Assembly: GCA_036346205.1 (NCBI GenBank)
Contig: JARFJB010000408.1
Span: 1,863,501 to 1,927,500, forward strand
From: Vesta saturnalis
Taxonomy: Eukaryota > Arthropoda > Insecta > Coleoptera > Lampyridae
DNA length: 64,000 nucleotides
Direction: 5' to 3'
Made by a program: the position numbers and the translations under genes. Positions 34,965-47,700 of the stretch are shown here, piece after piece. Under the pieces are notes generated by a model. That model was not told where the DNA came from. It saw only the letters and a program-made list of their open reading frames with translations, and did not search any database. Positions within the stretch are counted from its first letter, which is position 1. The number at the start of each line of letters is the position of its first letter.

Positions 34965-35540
34965 TTTTCTGCGACAGTAGTTAAAGCAAATGTTCGATAT
35001 GTACACAGCATTATTCAGCATTTCTGATTGAATTGCTGCAGCGTGCTCCCTAATAGAGTATTATAATTCATCCAGCGTTGTTGGTCGTATTGTAAATATC
35101 AATTTTTTTTAAATCACCCCACAGCCAGTAATCTGCTGGGTTCAGATCAGGCTATCTTGGAGGCCATTACCGAATGTCTACCTATAACACGATCTTGAAA
35201 AACAGCAGTTAACATTGCTTTAACTGGTCGGTAAATATGCGGAAGTGCTTCATTCTGTATAAAAATAATGCTTTTTCAATCCCTTCGTACTCGTTTTGTA
35301 TCCGTGAAATGGTATAATCAAGTAATATTTGTATGTATCAACAACAGTAACAGTAACAGATCCTCTCCATTCTAAGTGTCCTCAAAAAAGTATGGTACAA
35401 TGATAGAATTAGCTGTGAAACGACACCGCATAGTGACTTTCTTGTCATAAAGACCTTCCTGAACGATTTAGCGTGGATTATCTTGACTATATTCCACAAT
35501 TTTCAGTACTGACTCCACCATTTAAAAAAAAAATGCGCCA
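34965..35540 (-). pseudogene. Mariner-like (DDE_3 type) transposase, C-terminal half relic
   Basis: Read on the minus strand: YDKKVTMRCRF near 35450, IIVPYFFED near 35405, a decayed middle, then LNPADYWLWGDLKK near 35140. These are hallmarks of the catalytic domain of Tc1/mariner-superfamily transposases that carry a DUF4817 N-terminus, with an N-P-x-D-x-W-L-W-G block around the last catalytic Asp. Frames shift repeatedly and the middle is largely lost. No terminal inverted repeats were recognised. An N-terminal half of the same kind of transposase lies at 38840-39290 on the opposite strand. Confidence 0.7.
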
Positions 35541-35889
35541 ATTTGTCTATAATATATATTTTGCTAGTTTTTCTCTGAATTCCATAAGAGCTCTACTGTG
35601 TGTTATTGGTTGACATGTTTTATTTAGTACAAATTGCCATGTATTAGGAAGTCTCGGCGCATCATCTTGGGTGTTAGGCTGTTAAGGCGTTTTTCGATTT
35701 CTATATCTTCTTTTATTATGGTTGGATGTTCCACTTATGCTATCCTTCTGGTCTCCTCGAAGTAGATATTGTGCGATGTCGATCGTGCTAAAGATGAGGT
35801 TGTGGTATTATATTTACTGTCCCCATATGGAACACATGTAATCTGGTATCTTTGACCTTCTAGAGTGATTTTGGGTTTTGGGTTAGATA
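35541..35889. other. Unassigned spacer
   Basis: No convincing gene. Probably flank of the Penelope-like fragment that follows on the minus strand. Confidence 0.3.
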
Positions 35890-36049
35890 ACATCGTTCTG
35901 ATCATGCGTCTTGAATATTGTTTTGATAATCAAAACGCCATTCAAGACATTCTTTGTAGTTACAGTCAATATCTAGAAATTTGGCATTATAATTAAAATC
36001 GTGTTTAGACTCATGTATATGTTTTGCCAAAGCTGTACTTGTAGGTTTT
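35890..36049 (-). pseudogene. Penelope-like GIY-YIG domain, C-terminal half
   Basis: The minus strand reads STALAKHIHESKHDFNYNA and then LDIDCNYKECLEWRF, the last third of a GIY-YIG domain including the Glu-containing helix. Its N-terminal half is found 2.3 kb away at 38387-38520 in the same orientation. The two halves are separated by a non-LTR insertion with a 7-bp direct repeat (AGGTTTT) at both edges. Confidence 0.75.
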
Positions 36050-38379
36050 TTCCTTTCTGCCAGGACTTTTGTTGTTACGAAGACACTGCAGCCATTCGGG
36101 CTTATTGTGTTCTCCCTGGTTGGTCTCACACCCAGTCTGTTATGTTTAGTCCATGTAGCATATCCCGCAGGAAGTGTTCTGAGATCTTTCGGCTCCATTC
36201 GTGGATATCCGAAAATCCGCTTTCTTTTCTTAGGCAACCTGACAGTTGCACAGCGGTGTATAACTGTTTCAGGTTATTCACTGCAGAATCTGCAGTGAAG
36301 GGTCCCTCTTAATTTTCCTATTCTCACAAGATGAACATTAACAGACGTTTGTACTGTTAATGCTCCCGTTAGAGTCCTGTATACTTAACCATAGTAGTTT
36401 TGATGATCTTTTTAAGAAAAGACTTTCCATGAAAGCTTTGTGTTAATCCTGGTCTATTAACCCAGGAATTCCTATTTTTTGATGTATCTGCGGACAGCGT
36501 TTCGAGTTACTCCTAGAACAGGTTCTGATCAGTTTTAATGTCCCCTGTCTAGCGAGTTCGTCCGCTTTTTCGTTTCTTTCGACTCCATAATGGCCTGGAA
36601 CCTATAGCAGGGTTACGTTGCTACTTCCAGCCAGGCCGTTGAGTTCTCCGTAGCATTCCTACTCCGGTTGTGATGACGCACTATGGCTCGATAGAGGTTT
36701 TAAAGCTGCCTGGCTGTATCATGGTATATAGATGTGCCTAGGTATGTAGTGAATTCCTTTATTTTCCCCCGCACATACCATATCGCATATATCTCCGTTT
36801 GAAATGCGGTAGCGTACTTTCCAAGCGAGGTTGTGATTCTCCCGTTTGATTTTTGATCCGTCAGTGTACCAGACGAGGCCTTCCCCAGGAATTTCCTGGC
36901 TTTTCTTACACCTCTTCTCGAATAAATTGAAGGACAGAAACGCTCAGCAGAGATTTCATTGCGGCCGTAGGCGTTTACCCGTGATTCCTAGATAGGAAAG
37001 TCTCTGTACCTTGCATAGTTTTAGTTTTATTGTTTCCTGGCTGGCTTTTGACCATAATACCATTACCGCTTTTTGATGTCTCTATCAATGTGGTGGTTCC
37101 AAGTAAGCTCGGAGTGAATAACGACCTCTCCAAGTGTTTTACTTCCACAGGCAAATTGATACGTTTCTCGCCAACAAGAAGACAGGCTAGGTACTCTATT
37201 TTCCTTTGTTTCCTATTGTTTTTTTTGAGGACTAATTTTTAAGCCTTCCTTTTGAGACAATTTTAAGGTTACATTCAGGATGGTTTGCATAAGCTCCCTT
37301 ACTGTGTTTACAAATTTTCCATCTGCTAAGATGACCAGCTCATCTGTATAGGCTAGAGACATATGCCCTTCGCTGTCGAGTTTTTTCAGTACCCCGACCA
37401 TGACGATGCTCCTCCACACCAGGGGCGATAGACCCCTCCTTGCAAACATCCGCCTGCCACCGGGACACTTAAGTCTCTTCCAGCATTATTCCATGCATCA
37501 TTAGATTCCTTAGCATGCATTTGATCCACCTGCAGCAGGTTTCCTCTAGGCTCCGACTTCTCAGGTCCAAGGTAATGGAGCTAATTGACGTATTATCAAA
37601 GGCTCCTTTTATGTCCAAGAATGCCCCTGGCAGGATCTCTTTGTGCTGTAAGGTATTCTCAACTTGTCTTATGAGGTAATGGAGAACTGCCTCTATTGAC
37701 AGACGTACTCTACAGGGAAATTGGACTGGTGTAGTGGATTAGTTACTAATAATCCCTACATAATGTGTTTATTGAGGAGTTTTTCCTTTACCTTAAGTAC
37801 GAATGACGTAAGAGAAATGGGACGATATGCCATTGCCTGAGAGTAGCCGGCTCATCCTGTATTTGGAGTAAAGACTACTCTAGCGACTCTCCATCTTCAT
37901 TGATAGTCTGGCTCTTAAAATAAACATAGTGTAGTAATTGGGAATTCTCGGCCCTCCTGCAGAATCGCTGGGAATAATGTGTCAGGTCCCGATGATTTGT
38001 ATGCCTTCAATGGGTGATTGTGCACTTAATTCTATCAAAGTAATCACCCTTTCAGCTATTAGTCTATCAAATTGGTATGCCCTATAACTCATGGCATCCA
38101 AGTGCCCGGTTTGTAGCTCGTTAGGTGATTGATTTAAAAGTAGTTTCAAACCAGGAATGTGTACCCTAAACAATTCGATAATAGTCTCTGTTTCGATTTC
38201 GTGTATGCACCACTGTCTAGCTAGATATTACTTGGATCACTGGGTTTATTTTCCAGACTGTACAGCCTAGTACTCTCCGAAGTCTCAGTTCTTTGTTGTT
38301 TTTAGTGATGGATGTTCTGCAGGTCTCCCAATCGCCTGACCTTTTCGCCCTATTAGTAAGTCTGAGTCATTATGAATCG
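36050..38379 (-). mobile_element. Non-LTR retrotransposon copy 2 inserted into a Penelope GIY-YIG domain
   Basis: A 5'-truncated 2.33-kb insertion related to the element at 22.4-27.3 kb. On the minus strand it starts inside the linker/reverse transcriptase region (38379) with pieces at 38173-37982 and an RT core at 37449-37213, where the YxDD is YTDE. RNase H appears near 36870 (WYTDGSK), and the C-terminus has RIFGYPRMEPKDLRT at 36210-36165. The + strand direct repeat AGGTTTT at 36043-36049 and 38380-38386 is a plausible target duplication. Truncation at the 5' side with a purine-rich 3' end is normal for target-primed insertion. Confidence 0.8.
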
Positions 38380-38386
38380 AGGTTTT

Positions 38387-38520
38387 ACTCTTAGGTCTAA
38401 TTTATGTTGGGTGAATCGATTTTTTAACTTCTGTAAAGAAGTTCCAATATACACTAACTTTCAATTTTTGCATGCAATTTGGTAAATAGTCTTCGTATAA
38501 CATTATTTGTAAATTTTTTA
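38387..38520 (-). pseudogene. Penelope-like GIY-YIG domain, N-terminal half
   Basis: The minus-strand reading shows YQIACKNCKLVYIGTS and FTQHKLDLRVKP, the first two thirds of a GIY-YIG domain with its Cys pair. It resembles the fragment at 17632-17901 (same TQHK spacing). The reading stops at the 7-bp repeat where the non-LTR element entered. Confidence 0.75.
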
Positions 38521-38839
38521 TTTTAAACGAGAGTATAATTTTGTTTCTTTATTGTAAGGTAAGAACGCAGGTTTGAAATTGAACTTTATTAAAGATTTAA
38601 ATAGTAAACTATTTTTATTTACGAACGGAGTCGGGATATATTTAAAATTATAATTTTCAAATATTTACTCATAATTGTCGTTACATAAAAATATTTTTTT
38701 TAATAGTTCTTTTAATAAAATAAGGTATTAGCGAAAATAAGCAGTAAACAAATATGAATGGCCATGGAATGACTTTGGCGATGTCTGTTTGTTATGTTTG
38801 GCTTGGTGGCTGTCATAATAATATTACGCAAGTGTTAAA

Positions 38840-39290
38840 ATCGTTCCAAAAACGGTTCTGACAACTAAGGAAAAGGTATTTACAGTAGAATATTATTTCG
38901 ATTCTTACGTAAGTGAATGGCTCAAATTTGAAACAAGTTTTTGAAAAATATCGAGGGCAACTTAATAGAGCTGCGCCCAGTAAAATCCTAATGTTAGCAA
39001 CTGTTGATAAATTTTGTCGCACTGGTAGTGTGTTGTCAGCTCAAGAATTCTTCAAGTCGTCGAAGAACAGTTTGTACCAACCATAATGAATAACGTGTTC
39101 TTCAGCAAGTTTTAAAGTCTTCGACGAACTGTGTATTAGTTAAACACCAGTGAAACATCCACACGTAGAACGTTCAAAGGTATTGATGGTTATCCATATC
39201 GTATTCAAACTGGATGACGACTAAACGCTGTGGAAAAACGTTCAAGAAAATTTTATTGTAGATTTTTTTATTGAGCCTAGTATACGAAGA
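38840..39290 (+). pseudogene. Mariner-like transposase, DUF4817 and helix-turn-helix N-terminal half
   Basis: The + strand shows TTKEKVFTVEYYF (near 38855), LKQVFEKYRG and NRAAPSKI (38930-38975), VDKFCRTGSVLSA (39000-39040), SETSTRRTFKGI (near 39150) and YPYRIQTG (near 39195). This is the DUF4817 domain followed by the DNA-binding helix-turn-helix of mariner-like transposases. Shifts and stops occur every 50-100 bp. The catalytic half is absent downstream; a catalytic half with the opposite orientation lies 3.3 kb to the left. Confidence 0.7.
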
Positions 39291-40520
39291 TACCAATTTC
39301 TTGAACAATTTATAGTAGTCGTGATTTTATCAAATAGTTGCCGTTGATTTCGAAATTATGTTATTCTGTAGTACCGGACTTCTGAAATGTAGTATAAGTT
39401 CATGCAACTGAATTTGATAACGCATAGATATTTGGGAAGCTTTTCGATTGTAACGTTTTTATTTTGTCTTTTGCGTAATTGGAAAATATTCGAAATTTTT
39501 ACAAATGGTGAATGCATTTAGATTCGTAATTTTGAAACCGAAATAAAGATTTTTTTTGTTTGTCAAGTTTAGACGGAAATTTAAAATTAAGATGTGATTT
39601 ACGTATTGGTGCCTTTAATTAGTGGGCTCTCTTTTACTAATTTGATTGTGAATTAATTAGCTTCCTTGTAAATAATAGTCGTTTTCGTTATTTTAAATTT
39701 TGGTGAATTTTGTTAAATGGACTCGAAATTGCATCATGTAGAATTATATTAAGTATAAAATTGTTACGTTGAATGGTACACCTTCGGTGAATTTAAATTC
39801 TAGCAGTTATAACAAATACAAAATTAGAGTTTTGATTATTATATTAAAAAGGTAAATTGCACCACGGTATAGCTCAGTCAGGTACAAACTTATGAAATTA
39901 CTGTAATTGAGAACACTTTTTGAACAGGTCGTGAGGGAGGTAGAGATGTATCCGTAGGTGTAACCTGTAGTGCATTTGTTTTATTGGACGCCACTCAATT
40001 TATAGGTTTAATAATTAAAATACAACAAAAATTGCGAAAGTTGTACCTTACTAATGTAGTTAAGCTGAATAAACACTAAACAACTGTGTTTACATGTGTA
40101 TTTAATAAAGCCAAATGTGTGATTAGTATCAGCATAAAATAACTATAACGATACTTCTCGTAAAGATTTACGATTCTAACATTACTAATTCAACACAACT
40201 ACATAAGCTTGTAATCTATATTTACTTAAAATTCAAAATGTAATACGATCAACGCTGTATTTAATAATAAAACGTGTATTGACTTATGTCAACAGATATT
40301 ACGGTTATTGTAGGTTATGAACTCAAATGTTTTTATCTTAGAAACAGAAACCAGCTGTTTATAACCGTATCAAAATAACACTAACTGTTTTTTTTACTTA
40401 CTTGAAAAGTACTTTGCACAAAAGTATACGTATTACTTACATGTACTCAAAATGAATATAACTTCGTCTTAAAATGCACTGTAGTATGAGAAATTCATTT
40501 CCCGTTCATAAGATAAACAT
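39291..40520. other. AT-rich DNA without recognisable gene
   Basis: Nothing coding seen on either strand. Confidence 0.5.
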
Positions 40521-40680
40521 ACGATAATTTCAATTTGCCAATAACGCACAAACAAACGGACTGTAGACCATATATGAATGTAAGTTCCATAATATGAACG
40601 TAAGGTAAGATACGATAATTTTCATTTGTCTTCAACGTACAAATAAACAAACTGTAGACCACATATGTAAGGTAATTTTT
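40521..40680. repeat. Imperfect tandem duplication, 91-bp period
   Basis: ACGATAATTTCAATTTG at 40521 recurs as ACGATAATTTTCATTTG at 40612, followed in both by an ACTGTAGACCAYATATG block. About 1.7 units, roughly 85 percent similar by eye. Confidence 0.7.
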
Positions 40681-42530
40681 ATGTCTTCCACATACCAATA
40701 ATGGAAAAACTACAAACGCAGGCAAACTAACAGCATGTGGTAATGATATAAATGTATCCACATTTTTAATTATTCAAGAGTTTGGATTTTATATACGTTA
40801 CTTTAAGGTTCACTATCAAAAGAGTATCGTCTAGTCATACAGAGGTACTATTTTGGTCATAGGTAATGTCCCAGCATACGTGTAGGTAACCAACATCTCA
40901 CTTCGCCGATGCATTCGAAAAAGTTGGCATGGAGAAGGGATGCAGTCAATCCTAGCGTACCAGTAATGTGTAAAGGTAGAGTGCCAAGGTCAACTGGAGA
41001 GATTTATGTCTTTATTGTGGTAAAAACTACAATAACTACATTGTTAGCTTAGAATTCTTACTATTATGTCCATATTTTCTTTGCCTTAGGTATTTAAAAT
41101 TCAGTTTAATTTATTGAACCTAAACATTAATTTATATTTTGTATTCTTTACAATGTTTCAACGCTTATTTGTCTTTCCCAACATCTGTATGCGAATCTTG
41201 ATAGCACATTAGCGAATGTAATCACTAACGCATTAATTGATTAATATCTTGATTAACTTCTTGAATTGTTAATGTTCTAATGTATATATTACATTAATTG
41301 CGTAAGTAGTCTATTTATCTTTATGTAATCTCAAAATACCTAAATATTTAAGCACTTAAACTTAATTTGTTAGTCATAATATAAATATTTTTGTAGAAAT
41401 AAATATTGCTTACTTTACTTAAGTAAATTCGACAAGTTATACAAAGATTCTGTATTGTGTTACATAAATATACTACTTTCACCGGTTATTAAAAACATGT
41501 AATTGTGATAAAGATATTGTTTGTTGTTTCTTTTATAAATTTAAATACTTTATACGATTTAGAAGCTATTTTGTTTGGTAAACATTTTTACGTATCGGCT
41601 AAGTGGGATGTTGGTTGCCTACACCTATGCTGGGACACTACTTATGACAAAAATAGTACCTGTGGGAACGCAATTTGGATGGATGATGCAAATCTTTTCC
41701 GATTTGGTGGCCAGAGCTGTGTAATTGGTTAATTAGTATTTAGGCGGATTGAAATCCAAGGTGACGAATACTGAATGATACGGAAACCATTCAATTACAA
41801 TTTCTGTAATATTTTATGTAGTTTCGCCTTTATTCTTTTTATAAAAATATTTTGATTTACTGAAATTCATTTAAAAATATATCATATGCTCTCATGTGAA
41901 TGTACACATCGGGTAGAACTTGTAACGATGTTTGGCTCCTTCACACATAAAGACTGGCAAAGGCAGTTCCATAGGTGTACTTATATACTTACAAAAAAAA
42001 CCCTTCTACACGACTCGAGCGACGTGTTACACATATGATGAGGTACAAAATAAACCTAATAGTCCTAAATATCTTCACAACATGTTTACAAAAAGACCTA
42101 ATTATTTGGAGATTTTTCTTCATACAATTTTATATAATTCTATGTGTGATTAAATTAAAATTATGGATGCAACCCATATATTAAATTTCGTATTACTTAA
42201 AGGAGACAACATGTAGCAAGAAGTTGAAAGATTAATTAGATTTCTTTACTATATACAGATTATTGTGTCATCTCCATAAAATTTTAGAATTTGCTTTTTC
42301 ACGTTTTATATAAATGTCAAAAGTGATTCCCTTGTATCTAATATTATTCGTAAATCAGTACACTTTATTACTGTATTCTATAGTTAATCATCAGGAAATT
42401 TAAAAGTGTGCAAATAAAAGATTTTAAGCATTTTTGTTTAACAATAAATCTAAATGGGGTAGTCTGCTAACATTTTTCATTAAAGTCTTTGTTATTAAAG
42501 TTTGTTTTTGAGTATAATACGCAAGTAGGT
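40681..42530. other. AT-rich DNA without recognisable gene
   Basis: Small ORFs (75 codons at 41505, 73 at 41932) have no domain that I recognise and no codon pattern that stands out. Confidence 0.5.
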
Positions 42531-42869
42531 AAGAAGACACCTGGATCGTCCCCCGCCACTCCACTATAAGCCTAGCCCCATGTGACGTAAAGCGCGCCTC
42601 CAGGTCATTGGGAAACGTGCACTTGAAGCTGAATCAATGGGAGATGAGGTCCTCCTAGCCACTGGGAGGCATAGTCCCAGCCCATAGGACCACCGGGAAA
42701 TGGCAGAGATGATTTCCTACCCATGGAAAAGTGTAATAGAATCTCTTGCCTGGCTCACTGTCATGTTGGATCCTCCACCTCTTCAGTTACTCCTACCTTG
42801 ATCTTTACATGTCTTCTACTTCCTCTAACTTGGTCCCTCAACCGGCTACTACTTGCAGGTTTTGGATCC

Positions 42870-43080
42870 TCTTTTGGTGATGATTGCAGGTGTTGGGGCA
42901 TCCCTCAGGTGATGCTTGCAAGTGTCTTGCGGGTGAAAAATCCTCTTGCAGGTGCTGAATACTTTTGCATGTTCTGGGGGTTCTTCCAAGTGTTCCATTA
43001 TCTTGCAGGTGCTGAATGCTTTTACAGGCGATACTTCCAGGTGTTAGCCTTTTACAGGTGCTAGAGCCGCTTGTAGGTAC
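42870..43080. repeat. Minisatellite, CTTGCAGGTGTTGGA-type units
   Basis: Irregular 20-40 bp units built around GCAGGTGTTGGGGCATCC, GCAGGTGCTGAATRCTTTT and similar. The same words appear on the opposite strand 400 bp further on. Confidence 0.75.
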
Positions 43081-43439
43081 TGGAGTCTTTTTCTCCGTCG
43101 TCTTCTGCTTCCTCTAACTTCTTTCAGGTTGCTTTCTTTATGGAAATCTCTTCAGCGTATTGGATGTACAGACAAAGTTTACATTTCAGGTTTCAAGGCT
43201 ATATTTCCATCATAAAATAATTTTGATAGTACATAAACTATTAACATAAAGAGTTATGTCGTCTATATCAACTTCCTAATTAACTATAAGTATTTGCATC
43301 GTGTATAATGTCAAATTTGACCCCATGTCATATAAGTAGTTGTTAAGCTACTCCTGCATTATTATTAATACTGTAATTGAAAAAAAGAATACTGAACTAG
43401 AGAATAGAATAGAAAGTGTTTTGCATAACGAACAAAACA

Positions 43440-43880
43440 GTATACACATGCTGCAGGATCCAGCACCTGTACAATATTCTCACTTGAAAGGGTGCCCAAC
43501 ACCTCGAAATAATACCTGCAAAAGGATACATGACGTCTAAGAGATTCCAACACCTGGAATAAGCTACAACAAGGCATCCAACACCTGAAAGGTGCTCTAA
43601 CATCTGCAAGAGGATCCATCTGATGCAAGGCGCTTTAAATATGCTATGGTATTCATCACGTACAAGAAGCTCCAACACTGCAAGGGTCTTCGAGAGCATC
43701 CAACACCTGAAAGAGGCTCCAGGATCTGTAGGAGGATCCATTTGTTACAAGAGACTCCAAACCTGCAAGGGATTCATCACCTACAAGAATGTCCAACACC
43801 TGCAAAAGGATCCAACAAGTGGAATAGTCTCCAACTGCAAGCATCACGTGGAAGAGGCTACATCACCTGCTAGATGTAGT
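43440..43880. repeat. Minisatellite, opposite orientation (CCAACACCTGCAAGG units)
   Basis: Units such as GGATCCAACACCTGCAAGA, with spacers of 10-25 bp, are the reverse complement of the words in the 42.87-43.08 kb block. ORFs of 60-110 codons on both strands follow from the repeat and show no independent support. The flanks at 42540-42720 and 44080-44340 share words like CCTCCCACTGG. Confidence 0.75.
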
Positions 43881-44716
43881 CGGAATCAGCAGCCGAAGAG
43901 GTTGAGGGACCACATAAAAGGCATGTGAAGATCAAAAAAGAAGTAACCGGATTCTTTAGTCGAAGAGGTTGAGGGGCCAAGGTGGAGGTAATTGAAGAAA
44001 TGTGAGGATCCACGAAGAAATAGCCGAAGGATTAGAGGATTCAACATGGCGGTCAACTATGTAGGTGCTTTAATTACACTTTCCAGTTAGTAGAGGACCT
44101 TACCTCCCACTGGATATGGGGAGGGGCTTACATTCTAAGCCACATATCCGATTGCATAGCAGATCTCATCTCCCATTGGTTGAGCTTCAAAGCCTAGTCC
44201 CCACTTAGCCAGGAGGAGAGGCTTACGTCCAAGACCACTCTCCTATTATCCTGGAGGAGGATCTTACGTCCCCTCTTACATTGAACTGGAGACGTTACAC
44301 GGGACTGGGTTTAAAGCGTAGTGATGGCAGCACGCCATAAATCACTAAATAATGAAGAAATCCGTTGCTATTGAAGTGTTTATAACACTTGTGCATTTAT
44401 TTAGAAGTGAACGATTTAACGCAAAACATCCTGTACTGCTATGAATAATCGTGACAGCTTCCAGTTTCATATCCCTTAAAAAAGTACAGGTTTATAATAC
44501 CACGTGGTTCTATAGTACTGGTAACAGTTTGAATTTCGCACGTACGATTCTAGTTTTCTTGACAATATTGAATAGGCGGTTAAATATTTTTAGTTACTTT
44601 GTTCGTTCTTCTTTGACATGAGTGCCATCGTTAATTTGTTCTTCTTGTTCTACATTTACTTTTCCATTCTGTATTATCAACGTTAAATAAATTATTAATT
44701 TAGAGACTGATACTAC

Positions 44717-47700
44717 ACATAGGCGAAATTAAAGGAGGGCTTGGGGGGCTAAGCCCTCCCAAACTACAATTTAGCTCCCCAAAAATATTTCAGGGTTTTT
44801 CACGTAAAAATATAATGTACGTGTAATTTATTGAGGTAACATTCAACTCTAATTTTAAATTTCCAGATGCTTTAATCAAAACTAAATCGGCGTCATACCT
44901 CAGCAGAAATCAGAAAAAAACGGGTGGCGAACAGCAAACTCAAAGAAAGGAGAAGGGGTGGTGTGTCGCGTCTCTATCAGGTGTCATTGTTCTTTCGGTG
45001 CAGCTGAATACCAGTACTGTCTCAATTTCCGTGCTTGTGACTCTCTGATTCGACAAATACCGGTGTTTCATTTTAACCTGAATTGTGATTTTATATTGCC
45101 AACGGGTAACAAACTTTATAAGACAATTAAGCATTTTTAAGTACGTCACACCTTGACAACTTGTGTTGGTGTTTCATAGGAATCTACGTGTTTTGCTGTG
45201 ATTTTTGGGTGTTTTCTCCAGAAAATCGTGATAATTGACTTATTGCAATGCTAGTATATAGTGTTAAGATATTTCGTAGTAAATTAGTGAACATTATTAG
45301 TGTATATTATACTTGAGTTAGATTTTATCAACACGTATTCGTGCCTTTACAACACTGCATAAGAAATTTGTAAGTATTTTGTTACTTGCTTTAATAAGGC
45401 AAAACCCATGTGAAGTTTGATAAATAATGTACGCTCTGTTTTCTTTCCAGAAAAAATGGCTTTAAGTGATTATAATTAAACCTGAGTTTTATTAACACTA
45501 TCAACAAATGGTTGAACTTATCTGTAATTTTGTAATTTTGTAATTTTGGTGCTATTTTGATATAAAGTTCAATTAAAAGAGCATTACCTTGAATGCAATT
45601 CTTTAATTTGACGAGTCTGATAATAACTAACCTAAAAATCTCACGAACTTTTCAATATTATGTAGGATAATTGTTCACTTCATTCACGTATTCCTTTAAA
45701 AAATTATGTTCAAATTACCAATTAGTTGCATAAATGTGTATTACTTTAGTTTTAAGTATTTACAGAAACGCAATTAATTGTTTACAATTATTTAACATTT
45801 GCAGAAATACATTTTTTGTTACATACTATTTCATTGTATTTTATAATTAGGATTTTTTTTTGTTCTCTCCAGTATCACCTTAATTAATTTCTGTTACATT
45901 CTGTCCGGACAGATAAGAACGTTATTTTTGATTTATTAATGTAAGGTTTCTGTCGCCGTTTGCACATTTTTATTTGGTATTTTCGTTTTATGATTTTAAT
46001 CACTGGAATTATTCATTTTATTTTAACCGTGTTTAACTGACTGTTGGCTGTGAAAGTTAATTACCATTATATTTATTTTTTGTTTGCCTTATTTTTTTTA
46101 TTTTTTTGGGTTCTGTACATGGGTCGCTTTATTTGTTAAGATATTAAATTATAACATTTAGTTTAGCTATACCGTTGCAAACGGATTAAAAGAGTTAATT
46201 GCTCTATTTTTTTGGTACAGCCGATTTATTAATTGGTAGCCTATTTAGGCGAACACGATTTTGTTTATACATATTTTTTTTACAGCAATTTAAGTTTTGC
46301 GACTGTAGCAAATATTTTTGTTTAGTTTTCTTTGTATATTTAATTGACACCGTAAGCACTGGAATAAATTTTTAGTTTCTTTATCTATTTGTTGAGGAAA
46401 AGTTTAGATTTTTTCGCACCGTAACAACCCAATTTTTTTATGAGTATTATTTTTTTGTCCGAGAAATATTAATTTAGTTCATCCCATTTAACCACGATAA
46501 CGAAATTAATTTTTGTTTGCCGCGACCAAGAGAAATTATTTATTTTTTTTGCCGTACTATTCTGTTCACATATCTACAGCTATTAAAACCGACTTTTATT
46601 ATACCGCTAATATAACCACAGTCTCCCACTCTGTCACCAGGAACAAACTAAACTTTTTTTTTGCTCATACAACCGGGACCGTACATTTCCCTACTCAACA
46701 ACAATTAGTCACTGTTTTAATTCACACCGCAGTAAATCTTCGGGAACCCTGGTAAACCGACGTCTTCACTGACACTACTCGGACCGCTTTTACCGTTTAA
46801 TCCCCCTGCCACCGTTTACCTTGACTGGCGCCCGAAGAAACCCAATTTTTATCGCGATAGTCCAACCGAAATTTACCACTCCACCACTATTAAACAATTC
46901 TGATAACCCCGCACCGTCAACCGGAAGCAAATGCGAATACACAAAATTGTACCTGATGATGTTTCACCTTTTCGTAGAACCGGAACCCTTCCCTAAAGAA
47001 ACTGCTAATGATGAGCTGGTAAAATGAAATGATTTGCAAGTTGTGGATAACCTAGGTACTCTACAAACAGGACCAAGATAATTGATTCTAGAAAAGTACC
47101 GATCAACGAAAGTTAGGACACAAAAATGAAGTTTTTCTTCAAAATATTTTAAGCGGTAAAGCTGGGTTGAATATAACGTACATATGGAAGCGGTATTTTG
47201 ATTCTGTTATCGACTTTTTGGCAAGGACGATAAAACGGAATCAGTTTTCACCAAAACGGGTTTTACAAATTGGAATAAAAAATTTTCAAAGTATTGTGAA
47301 AGTAAAACGCACATTCCAAACACTCAAAAATGTGTCGCATACATGGACTCATTAAAAACAGGCTCTGTACTTACGCAAGTGTGTTCGGCATATAAAGCAT
47401 TATATCACAAACCATATGAAAATAAGATTTTCGAGTAAAAGTCAAAAACTAGCTGTTAAAAAATTTTGGAAATGAATTTCGACAGCAGTTTGGAATTTAT
47501 TCAGCAATACGCAGATACTTTTTTAATCAATAAAGAACTGTGTCGGAAAACGGGGCGGATATATTAGCACATCCCGTAGTCTGTTGCCAGACAAGAAACA
47601 TTTCCCAATGCATACAGATTTATTCAACTTGCATTAACGTTACGAATACCTTCTGACTCATGTGAAAGTTCTTTTTCGACAATGAGGAGAATAAAAAACT

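Noticed and set aside
39868..39960. Second tRNA-like A box (TAGCTCAGTCAGG)
   Set aside because: No B box at tRNA spacing and no acceptor stem.
41505..42184. ORFs of about 70 codons, one starting with a hydrophobic stretch
   Set aside because: Short, AT-driven and without neighbours or domains; a signal peptide cannot be argued from this.
43340..43928. Several ORFs of 60-114 codons on both strands
   Set aside because: All follow the minisatellite words; no start context or domain supports coding.
45840..46800. T-rich stretch with an 80-codon ORF inside the hAT element
   Set aside because: Low-complexity composition and no resemblance to a hAT zinc finger or catalytic domain.
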